Below, in pieces: positions 8,208 through 15,673 of a stretch of 33,504 bases of DNA. The notes under the pieces were generated by a model, which saw only the letters and a list, made by a program, of their open reading frames with translations, was not told the origin of the DNA and searched no databases. This DNA is from Pseudomonas sp. GM50 (GTDB taxonomy: Bacteria; Pseudomonadota; Gammaproteobacteria; Pseudomonadales; Pseudomonadaceae): positions 1 through 33,504 of the forward strand of contig NZ_AKJK01000143.1 in the NCBI RefSeq assembly GCF_000282375.1, written 5' to 3'. The first letter of the stretch is position 1; each line of letters opens with the position of its first letter. Position numbers and translations under genes: made by a program.

Positions 8208-8990
8208 ATGACCGTCACCCTCAAAACCCCAGAGGACATCGCAAAAATGCGGATCGCCGGCAAATTGGCCGCCGATGTGCTGGAAATGATTGCCGATTAT
8301 GTCAAACCGGGCGTCACCACCGAAGAGCTGGACCGCATCTGCCACGACTATATCGTCAATGAGCAGAAAGCCATCCCTGCCCCGCTCAACTACAAGGGCT
8401 TCCCGAAGTCGATCTGCACCTCGATCAACCACGTGGTCTGCCACGGCATCCCGAACGAGAAACCGTTGAAGGACGGCGACACGCTGAACATCGACGTCAC
8501 CGTGATCAAGGACGGTTACCACGGCGACACCAGCCGCATGTTCCACGTCGGTTCCGTTCCGGTCTGGGCCGAGCGTCTGTCCCAGGTGACTCAGGAATGC
8601 ATGTACAAGGCCATCGAACTGGTCAAACCCGGCTGCCGCCTGGGCGATATCGGTGAAGTGATCCAGAAGCACGCGGAAAAGAACGGTTTCTCGGTGGTTC
8701 GCGAGTTTTGCGGTCATGGCATCGGCAAGGTGTTCCACGAAGAACCGCAGATTCTGCACTACGGCCGTGCCGGCACCGGCATGGAACTGAAAGCCGGCAT
8801 GACCTTCACCATCGAGCCGATGATCAACCAGGGCAAGGCCGACACCAAGGTGTTGGGCGACGGCTGGACCGCCATCACCAAGGACCGCAAGCTGTCGGCA
8901 CAATGGGAACACACCCTGCTGGTGACCGAAACCGGTTACGAGATCTTCACCCTGCGCAGCGACGATACCATCGCGCGCGTTTCGGCCTGA
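8208..8990 (+). CDS. map: Type I methionine aminopeptidase
   Basis: It removes the N-terminal Met from nascent proteins. The 260-residue product has the pita-bread fold's five metal ligands: Asp96 and Asp107 (NIDVTVIKDGYHGDTSRMF), His170 (CGHGIGKVFHEEP), Glu203 (TIEPMIN) and Glu234 (WEHTLLVTE), plus His79. The ATG at 8208 gives the classical MTVTLKTPEDIAKMR N-terminus and follows a GAGAGAG ribosome binding site; seven further upstream codons are open but lack this. It is divergent from rpsB, a conserved arrangement, and is followed after 45 bases by glnD. Confidence 0.97.
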   Translation: MTVTLKTPEDIAKMRIAGKLAADVLEMIADYVKPGVTTEELDRICHDYIVNEQKAIPAPLNYKGFPKSICTSINHVVCHGIPNEKPLKDGDTLNIDVTVIKDGYHGDTSRMFHVGSVPVWAERLSQVTQECMYKAIELVKPGCRLGDIGEVIQKHAEKNGFSVVREFCGHGIGKVFHEEPQILHYGRAGTGMELKAGMTFTIEPMINQGKADTKVLGDGWTAITKDRKLSAQWEHTLLVTETGYEIFTLRSDDTIARVSA

Positions 8991-9035
8991 TCCCGCTCGC
9001 TCCGTTCCCAGCCTTATAGAAAGGAAAGCCAATCG

Positions 9036-11738
9036 ATGCCGCAGGTGGATCCCGAACTCTTCGACCGCGGCCAGTTCCAGGCTGAACTGGCCCTGAAGGC
9101 AAGCCCTATTGCTGCTTTCAAGAAGGCGATCCGTCAGGCCCGCGAGGTGCTCGACGAGCGGTTCCGCAGTGGCCGGGATATTCGCCGGCTGATCGAGGAT
9201 CGCGCCTGGTTTATCGACAACATCCTGCAACAAGCCTGGGAACAGTTTAACTGGAGCGAAGACGCCGATATCGCCCTGGTGGCGGTCGGCGGCTACGGTC
9301 GCGGCGAGTTACACCCCTATTCCGACATCGATCTGCTGATTTTGCTGGACAGCGCCGATCACGAAATTTTTCGGGATTCCATCGAACGTTTTCTGACGTT
9401 GCTGTGGGACATCGGCCTGGAAGTCGGCCAGAGCGTTCGTTCGGTGGACGAATGCGCCGTCGAGGCCCGTGCCGACCTGACGGTCGTCACCAATCTGATG
9501 GAAAGCCGCACCATTTGCGGCCCCGAGCGGCTGCGCCAGCGCATGCTGGATGTCACCAGCACCGCGCACATGTGGCCGAGCAAGGAGTTCTTCCTGGCCA
9601 AGCGCGCCGAGCAAAAGGCCCGTCACCACAAATACAACGACACTGAATACAACCTTGAACCCAACGTCAAAGGCTCGCCCGGTGGCCTTCGGGATATTCA
9701 GACGATTCTCTGGGTGGCCCGTCGCGAATACGGCACCCTGAACCTGCGGGCCCTGGCGGGCGAAGGCTTCCTGGTGGAGAGCGAAAACGCCCTGCTGGCC
9801 TCCTCCCAGGAGTTTCTGTGGAAGGTACGTTACGCCCTGCACATGCTCGCCGGCCGTTCCGAAGACCGCCTGCTGTTCGATCACCAGCGCTCGATTGCCG
9901 GGCTGCTGGGTTTCGCAGGCAACGATGCCAAGCAAGCCATCGAAAACTTCATGCAGCAGTACTACCGGGTGGTCATGAGCATTGCCCAGCTCAGCGACCT
10001 GATCATCCAGCACTTCGAAGAAGTGATCCTGGCCCCCGAAGACGAAGCACCACCGCAGCCGATCAACTCGCGGTTCCAACTGCATGACGGCTACATCGAG
10101 GCGCGTAGCGACAACGTGTTCCGCCGTACGCCATTCGCCATGCTCGAGATCTTTGTGCTGATGGCCCAGCAACCGGAGATCAAAGGCGTACGCGCCGATA
10201 CCATCCGCCTGCTGCGCGAGAATCGTCATCTGATCGATGACGACTTCCGCAACGATATTCGTAATACCAGCCTGTTCATCGAGCTGTTCAAGTGCAAGAT
10301 CGGCATCCACCGCAATCTGCGGCGGATGAACCGTTATGGCATCCTTGGGCGCTATCTGCCGGAGTTCGGTTTCATTGTCGGGCAGATGCAGCATGACCTG
10401 TTTCACATCTATACGGTCGACGCGCATACCCTGAACCTGATCAAGCACCTGCGTAAGCTGCAGTACACCCAGGTGTCGGAAAAATTCCCGCTGGCCAGCA
10501 AGCTCATGGCCAAACTGCCCAAACCCGAACTGATTTACCTGGCCGGCCTGTACCACGACATCGGCAAGGGCCGGCATGGCGATCATTCGGAAATCGGCGC
10601 CGTGGATGCCGAAGCCTTTTGCCAGCGCCACCAGTTGCCGATCTGGGACAGCCGCCTGATCGTGTGGCTGGTGCAGAACCATCTGGTGATGTCGACCACG
10701 GCCCAGCGCAAGGACCTGTCCGACCCGCATGTGATCCACGACTTCGCGCAGACCGTCGGCGATGAAACCCGCCTCGATTATCTGTACGTGCTGACCGTTG
10801 CAGACATCAACGCAACCAACCCGACGCTGTGGAACTCCTGGCGCGCGAGCCTGTTGCGCCAGCTCTACACGGAGACCAAGCGCGCCTTGCGTCGTGGCCT
10901 GGAAAACCCGGTGGATCGCGAAGAGCAGATCCGCCAGACCCAAAGCGCGGCGCTGGACATCCTGGTACGCGGCGGCAACGATCCGGACGATGTCGAGCAG
11001 CTCTGGGCGCAATTGGGCGATGACTATTTCCTGCGCCACACCGCCGGCGACGTGGCCTGGCACACTGATGCGATTTTGCAGCAGCCGGCCGACGGCGGCC
11101 CGCTGGTGCTGATCAAGGAAACCACCCAGCGCGAGTTCGAGGGCGGTACGCAGATCTTCATTTATGCACCGGACCAGCACGACTTTTTCGCCGTGACCGT
11201 GGCGGCGATGGACCAGCTCAACCTGAACATTCACGACGCTCGGGTCATCACCTCGAGCAGCCAGTTCACTCTCGACACCTATATCGTGCTCGACACCGAT
11301 GGCGACTCGATCGGCGACAACCCGGCACGGGTCAAACAGATCCGCGAAGGCCTGACCGAAGCCCTGCGCAATCCGGACGACTATCCGACGATCATTCAGC
11401 GTCGGGTGCCTCGCCAGCTCAAGCATTTCGCGTTTGCGCCACAGGTGACGATCCACAACGACGCCCAGCGTCCGGTGACCGTGCTGGAACTTAGCGCGCC
11501 TGACCGCCCCGGGCTGCTGGCGCGGATCGGCACGATCTTCCTCGAGTTCGATCTGTCGTTGCAGAACGCCAAGATCGCTACTCTGGGCGAGCGCGTGGAA
11601 GACGTGTTTTTCATCACCGATGCGAACAATCAGCCGCTATCCGACCCGTTGCTGTGCAGCCGTTTGCAGGATGCAATCGTCGAACAGCTGAGCGTCAGTC
11701 AGGAACCCGATATCAAACTTTCGCGCATCAGTATCTGA
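9036..11738 (+). CDS. glnD: Bifunctional [protein-PII] uridylyltransferase / uridylyl-removing enzyme
   Basis: GlnD senses glutamine and adds or removes UMP on PII proteins (GlnB/GlnK), thereby setting glutamine synthetase activity and NtrBC signalling. The 900-residue product shows the nucleotidyltransferase motif GGYGRGELHPYSDIDLL at residues 85-101. An HD phosphohydrolase domain has LYHDIGKGRHGDHSE with His507-Asp508. Two C-terminal ACT domains sit near 700-780 and 812-890 (the second contains ELSAPDRPGLLARIGTIF), where glutamine is sensed. All four domains are intact and the length equals the Pseudomonas norm. AAAGGAAA precedes the ATG. A very strong hairpin follows the stop. Confidence 0.97.
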   Translation: MPQVDPELFDRGQFQAELALKASPIAAFKKAIRQAREVLDERFRSGRDIRRLIEDRAWFIDNILQQAWEQFNWSEDADIALVAVGGYGRGELHPYSDIDLLILLDSADHEIFRDSIERFLTLLWDIGLEVGQSVRSVDECAVEARADLTVVTNLMESRTICGPERLRQRMLDVTSTAHMWPSKEFFLAKRAEQKARHHKYNDTEYNLEPNVKGSPGGLRDIQTILWVARREYGTLNLRALAGEGFLVESENALLASSQEFLWKVRYALHMLAGRSEDRLLFDHQRSIAGLLGFAGNDAKQAIENFMQQYYRVVMSIAQLSDLIIQHFEEVILAPEDEAPPQPINSRFQLHDGYIEARSDNVFRRTPFAMLEIFVLMAQQPEIKGVRADTIRLLRENRHLIDDDFRNDIRNTSLFIELFKCKIGIHRNLRRMNRYGILGRYLPEFGFIVGQMQHDLFHIYTVDAHTLNLIKHLRKLQYTQVSEKFPLASKLMAKLPKPELIYLAGLYHDIGKGRHGDHSEIGAVDAEAFCQRHQLPIWDSRLIVWLVQNHLVMSTTAQRKDLSDPHVIHDFAQTVGDETRLDYLYVLTVADINATNPTLWNSWRASLLRQLYTETKRALRRGLENPVDREEQIRQTQSAALDILVRGGNDPDDVEQLWAQLGDDYFLRHTAGDVAWHTDAILQQPADGGPLVLIKETTQREFEGGTQIFIYAPDQHDFFAVTVAAMDQLNLNIHDARVITSSSQFTLDTYIVLDTDGDSIGDNPARVKQIREGLTEALRNPDDYPTIIQRRVPRQLKHFAFAPQVTIHNDAQRPVTVLELSAPDRPGLLARIGTIFLEFDLSLQNAKIATLGERVEDVFFITDANNQPLSDPLLCSRLQDAIVEQLSVSQEPDIKLSRISI

Positions 11739-11776
11739 ACCAACAATTTTCCCCTGTGGGTATGGACTTCCTGTGG

Positions 11777-11832
11777 GCAGGGGGCTTGTTGTGGTGAGGG
11801 GGCTTACCCCCTCACCACAACAAGCCCCCTGC
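11777..11832. repeat. Perfect 26-bp inverted repeat (REP-like hairpin) between glnD and dapC
   Basis: Positions 11777-11802 pair without mismatch with 11807-11832, leaving a 4-base loop CTTA. The arm contains GAGGGGGCTT, the core of a REP family seen in fluorescent pseudomonads. There is no T-tract, so it is not a classical intrinsic terminator, but it could stabilise the glnD mRNA 3' end or stop transcription. Confidence 0.85.
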
Positions 11833-11867
11833 ACCACATTAGCCCTCCCACATTGAACGAGGCCCCC

Positions 11868-13067
11868 ATGAACAACGCTCTGAACCAGTTGCAGCCCTAC
11901 CCGTTCGAAAAGCTCCGCGCCCTGCTCGGCAGCGTCACGCCAAACCCGGATAAACGCGCCATTGCGTTATCCATCGGCGAACCGAAGCACCGTTCGCCGA
12001 GCTTCGTCGCCGAAGCGCTGGCGAGCAATCTGGATCAGATGGCCGTGTACCCGACCACCCTCGGCATCCCGGCCTTGCGTGAAGCCATCGCCGCCTGGTG
12101 CGAACGCCGCTTCAGCGTCCCGAACGGCTGGCTCGACCCGGCGCGCAACGTGCTGCCGGTCAATGGCACCCGCGAAGCGCTGTTCGCGTTCACCCAGACC
12201 GTAGTCAACCGTGGCGAAGACGCGCTGGTGGTCAGCCCGAATCCGTTCTATCAGATCTACGAAGGCGCGGCGTTCCTTGCCGGAGCCAAGCCGCATTACC
12301 TGCCGTGCCTGGATGAGAACGGCTTCAACCCGGATTTCGACGCCGTTTCGCCGGACATCTGGAAGCGCTGCCAGATCCTGTTCCTGTGCTCGCCGGGCAA
12401 CCCGACCGGCGCCCTGATCCCGGTCGACACCCTGAAAAAGCTGATCGCCCTGGCCGACGAATACGACTTCGTGATCGCCGCGGACGAATGCTACAGCGAA
12501 CTGTACTTCGACGAACAAACCCCACCAGCCGGCCTGCTCAGCGCCTGTGTGGAACTGGGCCGCAAGGACTTCAAACGCTGCGTGGTTTTCCACAGCCTGT
12601 CCAAGCGCTCCAACCTGCCAGGCCTGCGCTCCGGCTTCGTGGCGGGCGACGCCGACATTCTCAAGGGCTTCCTGCTGTACCGCACCTATCACGGCTGCGC
12701 GATGCCGGTTCAGACCCAACTGGCCAGCGTGGCCGCGTGGAACGATGAAGTGCATGTGCGCGCCAACCGCGCGCTGTATCGCGAGAAATACGATGCGGTG
12801 CTGGAGATTCTCAGCCCGGTGATGGATGTACAGCGCCCGGACGGTGGTTTCTACCTGTGGCCAAATGTGAATGGTGATGACGCAGCGTTCTGCCGCGACC
12901 TGTTCGAACAGGAACACGTGACCGTGGTACCGGGTTCCTACTTGTCGCGGGACGTCGATGGCGTCAATCCGGGCGCCGGGCGCGTGCGCATGGCGCTGGT
13001 AGCGCCGCTGGCTGAATGCGTAGAAGCGGCCGAACGCATTCGCGCGTTCATTACCCGACGCAAGTAA
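11868..13067 (+). CDS. dapC: Succinyldiaminopimelate transaminase
   Basis: This PLP enzyme (399 residues) transfers an amino group from glutamate to N-succinyl-2-amino-6-ketopimelate in the lysine/meso-diaminopimelate pathway. The aminotransferase fold-type I blocks are present: NGTREALFAFTQ, SPNPFYQIYEG, CSPGNPTGALI, AADECYSELYF, and SLSKRSNLPGLRSGF with the PLP lysine at 246. The ATG at 11868 is preceded by GAGG at good spacing; an ATG 15 bases upstream is not. The pathway neighbours dapD (previous step) and dapE (next step) are both in this window. That context supports DapC over a generic aspartate aminotransferase. Confidence 0.93.
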   Translation: MNNALNQLQPYPFEKLRALLGSVTPNPDKRAIALSIGEPKHRSPSFVAEALASNLDQMAVYPTTLGIPALREAIAAWCERRFSVPNGWLDPARNVLPVNGTREALFAFTQTVVNRGEDALVVSPNPFYQIYEGAAFLAGAKPHYLPCLDENGFNPDFDAVSPDIWKRCQILFLCSPGNPTGALIPVDTLKKLIALADEYDFVIAADECYSELYFDEQTPPAGLLSACVELGRKDFKRCVVFHSLSKRSNLPGLRSGFVAGDADILKGFLLYRTYHGCAMPVQTQLASVAAWNDEVHVRANRALYREKYDAVLEILSPVMDVQRPDGGFYLWPNVNGDDAAFCRDLFEQEHVTVVPGSYLSRDVDGVNPGAGRVRMALVAPLAECVEAAERIRAFITRRK

Positions 13068-13404
13068 CTATCCCCGTCTCGCCCGCGCTGTGCAATGCAG
13101 TGCGGGTGGCTCATAACAAAAAGTTAAAACTTTCTATTTCCATACAATCCGCACTAATTAATCGTCTTTTAACGCCCCCCCCTGCGCCCCTCATTTGCAA
13201 GCATCAACTCTGCTATCCGACCAACGTTCGACATCTAACTTATCCCCACCAAAACAACTACCATCGTCACAACAGCATACACTTGCTGTATTTACCAACA
13301 CTTCACCCATCGCTAGCATTCAAAAACGCCGCAGCTATTTTCCAGACAAAGAAAAACAGGAAGTCGGCGCAACTATTAAAACTTCTTAAGCAGAGCAACA
13401 GATT
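13068..13404. other. A+T-rich gap between dapC and the first metalloprotease gene
   Basis: These 337 bases are clearly richer in A and T than the flanks. A hairpin with a 9-bp stem (one G-T pair) at 13082-13106 follows the dapC stop and may help end its transcript. A C-tract of eight lies near 13173-13182. A 64-codon frame starting at a TTG (13195-13389) ends 15 bases before the metalloprotease ATG; it is proline/serine/glutamine-rich and I cannot assign it. No convincing promoter was found. Confidence 0.6.
13195..13389 (+). CDS. Possible small hypothetical protein (64 residues, TTG start)
   Basis: The frame would encode MQASTLLSDQRSTSNLS and so on, ending in EKQEVGATIKTS. It has no known motif, no signal peptide and no clear ribosome binding site. 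It stops 15 bases before the pseudoprotease ATG and reads in its direction, which is the only support for it being a gene. It may simply be open by chance in this A+T-rich gap. Confidence 0.15.
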   Translation: MQASTLLSDQRSTSNLSPPKQLPSSQQHTLAVFTNTSPIASIQKRRSYFPDKEKQEVGATIKTS

Positions 13405-14130
13405 ATGCAAATTATCCAGGCATGCACAGGAATCTTGAGTCTTGACGCACAGCATTCCCGAGACACCGCGATCACCGAGAACCCCGACAACGCAACGAGC
13501 ACATCTCATCAAGAGAGCAAAAGTCACCACCGATTCTGGGCACAAAACCGAACGCTGGATATCTCTATAACCAGCAACTTCCCTAGTTTCAAGGAACTGG
13601 TTAAAGAATCCATTTTGACCTGGGCCCCGCACATCAATCTGACCCTGCGCTTTGTCGAGGGAAATGAAGGCGTCATTCGAATCATTGACACTCCCGACGC
13701 GCTCGAACGCAACGGACATTGGTCCGCCATAGGCACCGATGCGCTTCTGATTCCGTCTCACGTACCGACGATACAAATTCACCGTCGACTACGTCAGAGC
13801 GATCTTGGGCCGACGATCCTGCATATGTTCGGACACGCGCTTGGACTGGAACACGCGCATCAGCACCCGGACGCGAATATTGATTGGCATCTCCCCAACC
13901 TTTACAAAGGCTATGGCGAAATCGGCTATTCGCGAAATCAGGTTTTGGAATACATTCTTCCCAAGCAGAGAAGCGCCTACACGCAACTGGTCCCTTACGA
14001 CAAATGTTCGATCATGCACTTCCCATTCCCAAAGGAAGTCATTTTTAACGATATCGAATACGGCTACTGCGACGAACTGTCCGACGGTGACATCAAAGCA
14101 ATCAGTGCAATCTATCCAGTCGCCTCTTGA
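13405..14130 (+). CDS. Astacin-like metalloprotease homologue lacking the catalytic glutamate (probable pseudoprotease)
   Basis: The 241-residue product aligns along its length with the next gene's product, from MQIIQACTGILSLD (next gene: MTIINMCAGVPSVD) to ISAIYP (ISSIYP). That supports this start. The zinc site reads HMFGHALGLEHAHQHP: His140, His144 and His150 are kept, but the catalytic glutamate of HExxH is Met141. The glutamate after the third histidine is Ala151, and the Met-turn SIMHF has Phe206 where astacins have Tyr. It may therefore bind zinc but should not cleave peptides by the normal mechanism. There is no signal peptide, membrane segment or repeat. Possible roles are decoy, inhibitor or regulator of its neighbour; none is proven. 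Confidence 0.8.
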   Translation: MQIIQACTGILSLDAQHSRDTAITENPDNATSTSHQESKSHHRFWAQNRTLDISITSNFPSFKELVKESILTWAPHINLTLRFVEGNEGVIRIIDTPDALERNGHWSAIGTDALLIPSHVPTIQIHRRLRQSDLGPTILHMFGHALGLEHAHQHPDANIDWHLPNLYKGYGEIGYSRNQVLEYILPKQRSAYTQLVPYDKCSIMHFPFPKEVIFNDIEYGYCDELSDGDIKAISAIYPVAS

Positions 14131-14221
14131 CTCATTGACCTACTGCAACATTTACATTTAACCATCCATTTTTCTGCTCAACAATTGATCGAGCATAGAA
14201 GACACCCCCATAAGAGCCCCC
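14126..14221 (+). promoter_or_regulatory. Gap with weak candidate promoter for the active metalloprotease
   Basis: TTGACC at 14135-14140 and TTTAAC at 14157-14162 stand 16 bases apart and match the sigma-70 boxes in 5/6 and 4/6 positions. The 91-base gap is A+T-rich and holds no terminator. The second protease gene may thus have its own promoter or be read through from the first. Confidence 0.3.
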
Positions 14222-14962
14222 ATGACAATTATTAATATGTGCGCTGGCGTTCCAAGCGTCGACCCACAACTTTCGTATCAAACCGCTGCCAGTGAAGACC
14301 GCGCAAACACAGGAAGCACTGGCAGACGCTCCAAAAGAAGCATTGGCAATCACTCCAAATTCTGGGCACAACGTCGAACTATCAATGTTGCTTTTCTAAG
14401 TTCCAACCTTGAGTTCATAGAGTTTGCCAAAGAAGAAATCGGCGAATGGACACAACACATCAACCTCATCATCAGGTTCGTCGAGGGCACCGAAGGTGAT
14501 ATCAGGATATCCGACAGTGCCGAACTGAAAGGACACTGGTCATTCATTGGTACCGACGCGCTGACAGTGCCAGCAGACGAACCGACCCTGCACATTGATC
14601 TCACGACCAGGGAAATGCCGTTTCATGTGGCCATGCTGCATGAATTCGGTCATGCCCTTGGCCTGGAACACGAGCATCAACACCCTGAGGCAAACATCGA
14701 TTGGAACACGCCAAAGGTGTATGAAGCCTTTGAAAATGCCGGGCTCTCAAAAGAAGATACCTATCACCACGTCTTTAGAACACTGGAACCCACGGACAGG
14801 CAGATCAGCCCCTACGACAAGAAATCCATCATGCATTACGCCTTCCCTGCCGAGCTGATATGGGATGGAACCGACTACCCCATGAACAAGAAACTGTCTG
14901 AAAAAGACATCAGTTTCATCAGCTCCATCTACCCGCGAAACACTGACCCGATACGGAGCTGA
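14222..14962 (+). CDS. Astacin-like (M12-type) zinc metalloprotease
   Basis: The 246-residue product has the complete metzincin zinc motif HEFGHALGLEHEHQHP: His140, Glu141 (catalytic), His144 and His150, with Glu151 after the third histidine as in astacins. The Met-turn SIMHYAF has Met204 and Tyr206. The spacing between zinc motif and Met-turn (64 residues) is identical in the gene before it, so the two arose by duplication. The N-terminus is polar, with no Sec signal or prodomain that I can recognise, and there are no RTX repeats. Export, if any, would need another route (type I or type VI, or lysis). The substrate is unknown. A+T content is higher than in the core genes, suggesting acquisition by transfer. 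Confidence 0.85.
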   Translation: MTIINMCAGVPSVDPQLSYQTAASEDRANTGSTGRRSKRSIGNHSKFWAQRRTINVAFLSSNLEFIEFAKEEIGEWTQHINLIIRFVEGTEGDIRISDSAELKGHWSFIGTDALTVPADEPTLHIDLTTREMPFHVAMLHEFGHALGLEHEHQHPEANIDWNTPKVYEAFENAGLSKEDTYHHVFRTLEPTDRQISPYDKKSIMHYAFPAELIWDGTDYPMNKKLSEKDISFISSIYPRNTDPIRS

Positions 14963-15277
14963 GCCGGCTGGATCGACCTCACCTGCATCAAGCTCACCAC
15001 TACTTCTCGCAGCACGTCATCACCCATCGGGTGATGACGACTGAGGCCGTACCAGGCCAGGCGTTGCGTCCGCAGCGCTTTCAAGCGCACACAATCGACA
15101 GCATTGAAGTGCCATATTAGCCGCCTGGACTGCAGGCTGGACCGTTGCACCAATGCCGCATGAAACAGCGGATAACCAAGACGAAAAGACAAACCCGACC
15201 ACAGCCGACGCGAAACCGTCCGGTCATGGCATAATCCGTCACCTTTTATTTTCAGCACCTGCAAAGGGGGCGATTCC
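14963..15277. other. Gap between metalloprotease and arsC-like gene
   Basis: These 315 bases hold no gene I can support. A perfect 10-bp inverted repeat with 3-base loop (15016-15038, GTCATCACCC / GGGTGATGAC) could be a hairpin ending the protease transcript or a protein-binding palindrome. TGG-CATAAT at 15226-15234 could be an extended -10 for the arsC-like gene. A minus-strand frame spans the gap but has no motif or start signal. Confidence 0.6.
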
Positions 15278-15640
15278 TTGACCGTTTCAAGCAAAACGTT
15301 GCACCTTTTCGGCATCAAAGCCTGCGACACCATGAAAAAGGCGCGCACCTGGCTCGATGAACACGCTGTCAGCTACGACTTTCATGATTACAAAACGGTC
15401 GGAATCGACCGCGAACACCTGAGCCAATGGTGCGACGAGCACGGCTGGCAAGTGGTGTTGAACCGTGCAGGCACGACCTTTCGCAAGCTCGACGACGAAC
15501 GCAAAGCCGATCTCGACCAGCGCAAAGCCATCGAACTGATGCTCGCACAACCTTCGATGATCAAGCGCCCGGTGCTCGATCTCGGTGACCGAACCCTGAT
15601 TGGCTTCAAGCCAGATATCTACGCGGCAGCGCTCAAGTAA
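15278..15640 (+). CDS. ArsC/Spx-family protein (YffB type)
   Basis: The 120-residue product belongs to the thioredoxin-fold ArsC-like family: LFGIKACDTMKKARTWLDEH holds the single redox Cys16, followed by YDFHDYK and the C-terminal RPVLDLGDRTLIGFKPD, which contains the conserved Arg-Pro of the family. Members of the YffB branch are thought to be thiol-dependent reductases, not true arsenate reductases, and the substrate is unknown. The start appears to be TTG at 15278, spaced six bases from AAAGGGGG; the first in-frame ATG (15332) would remove the active cysteine. It precedes dapD, an arrangement conserved in pseudomonads. Confidence 0.85.
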   Translation: MTVSSKTLHLFGIKACDTMKKARTWLDEHAVSYDFHDYKTVGIDREHLSQWCDEHGWQVVLNRAGTTFRKLDDERKADLDQRKAIELMLAQPSMIKRPVLDLGDRTLIGFKPDIYAAALK

Positions 15641-15673
15641 GGCAGCCCGTTCCATTTTGTTAGAGGTATCAAC

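Noticed and set aside
8097..9233. Minus-strand frame of 378 codons opposite map
   Set aside because: Shadow of map and the start of glnD; no start signal or motif.
9309..11456. Long minus-strand frame (715 codons) opposite glnD
   Set aside because: It mirrors glnD codon structure in high-GC DNA, has no motif or ribosome binding site, and glnD on the other strand is certain.
13405..14130. Frameshifted or degraded protease gene
   Set aside because: The frame is intact over its full length and aligns with its paralogue; only specific active-site residues differ, so it is not called a pseudogene.
14929..15348. Minus-strand frame of 139 codons across the gap between metalloprotease and arsC-like gene
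   Set aside because: Unlike the others it lies mostly in a gap, so I considered it, but it overlaps genes at both ends, has no ribosome binding site and no motif.
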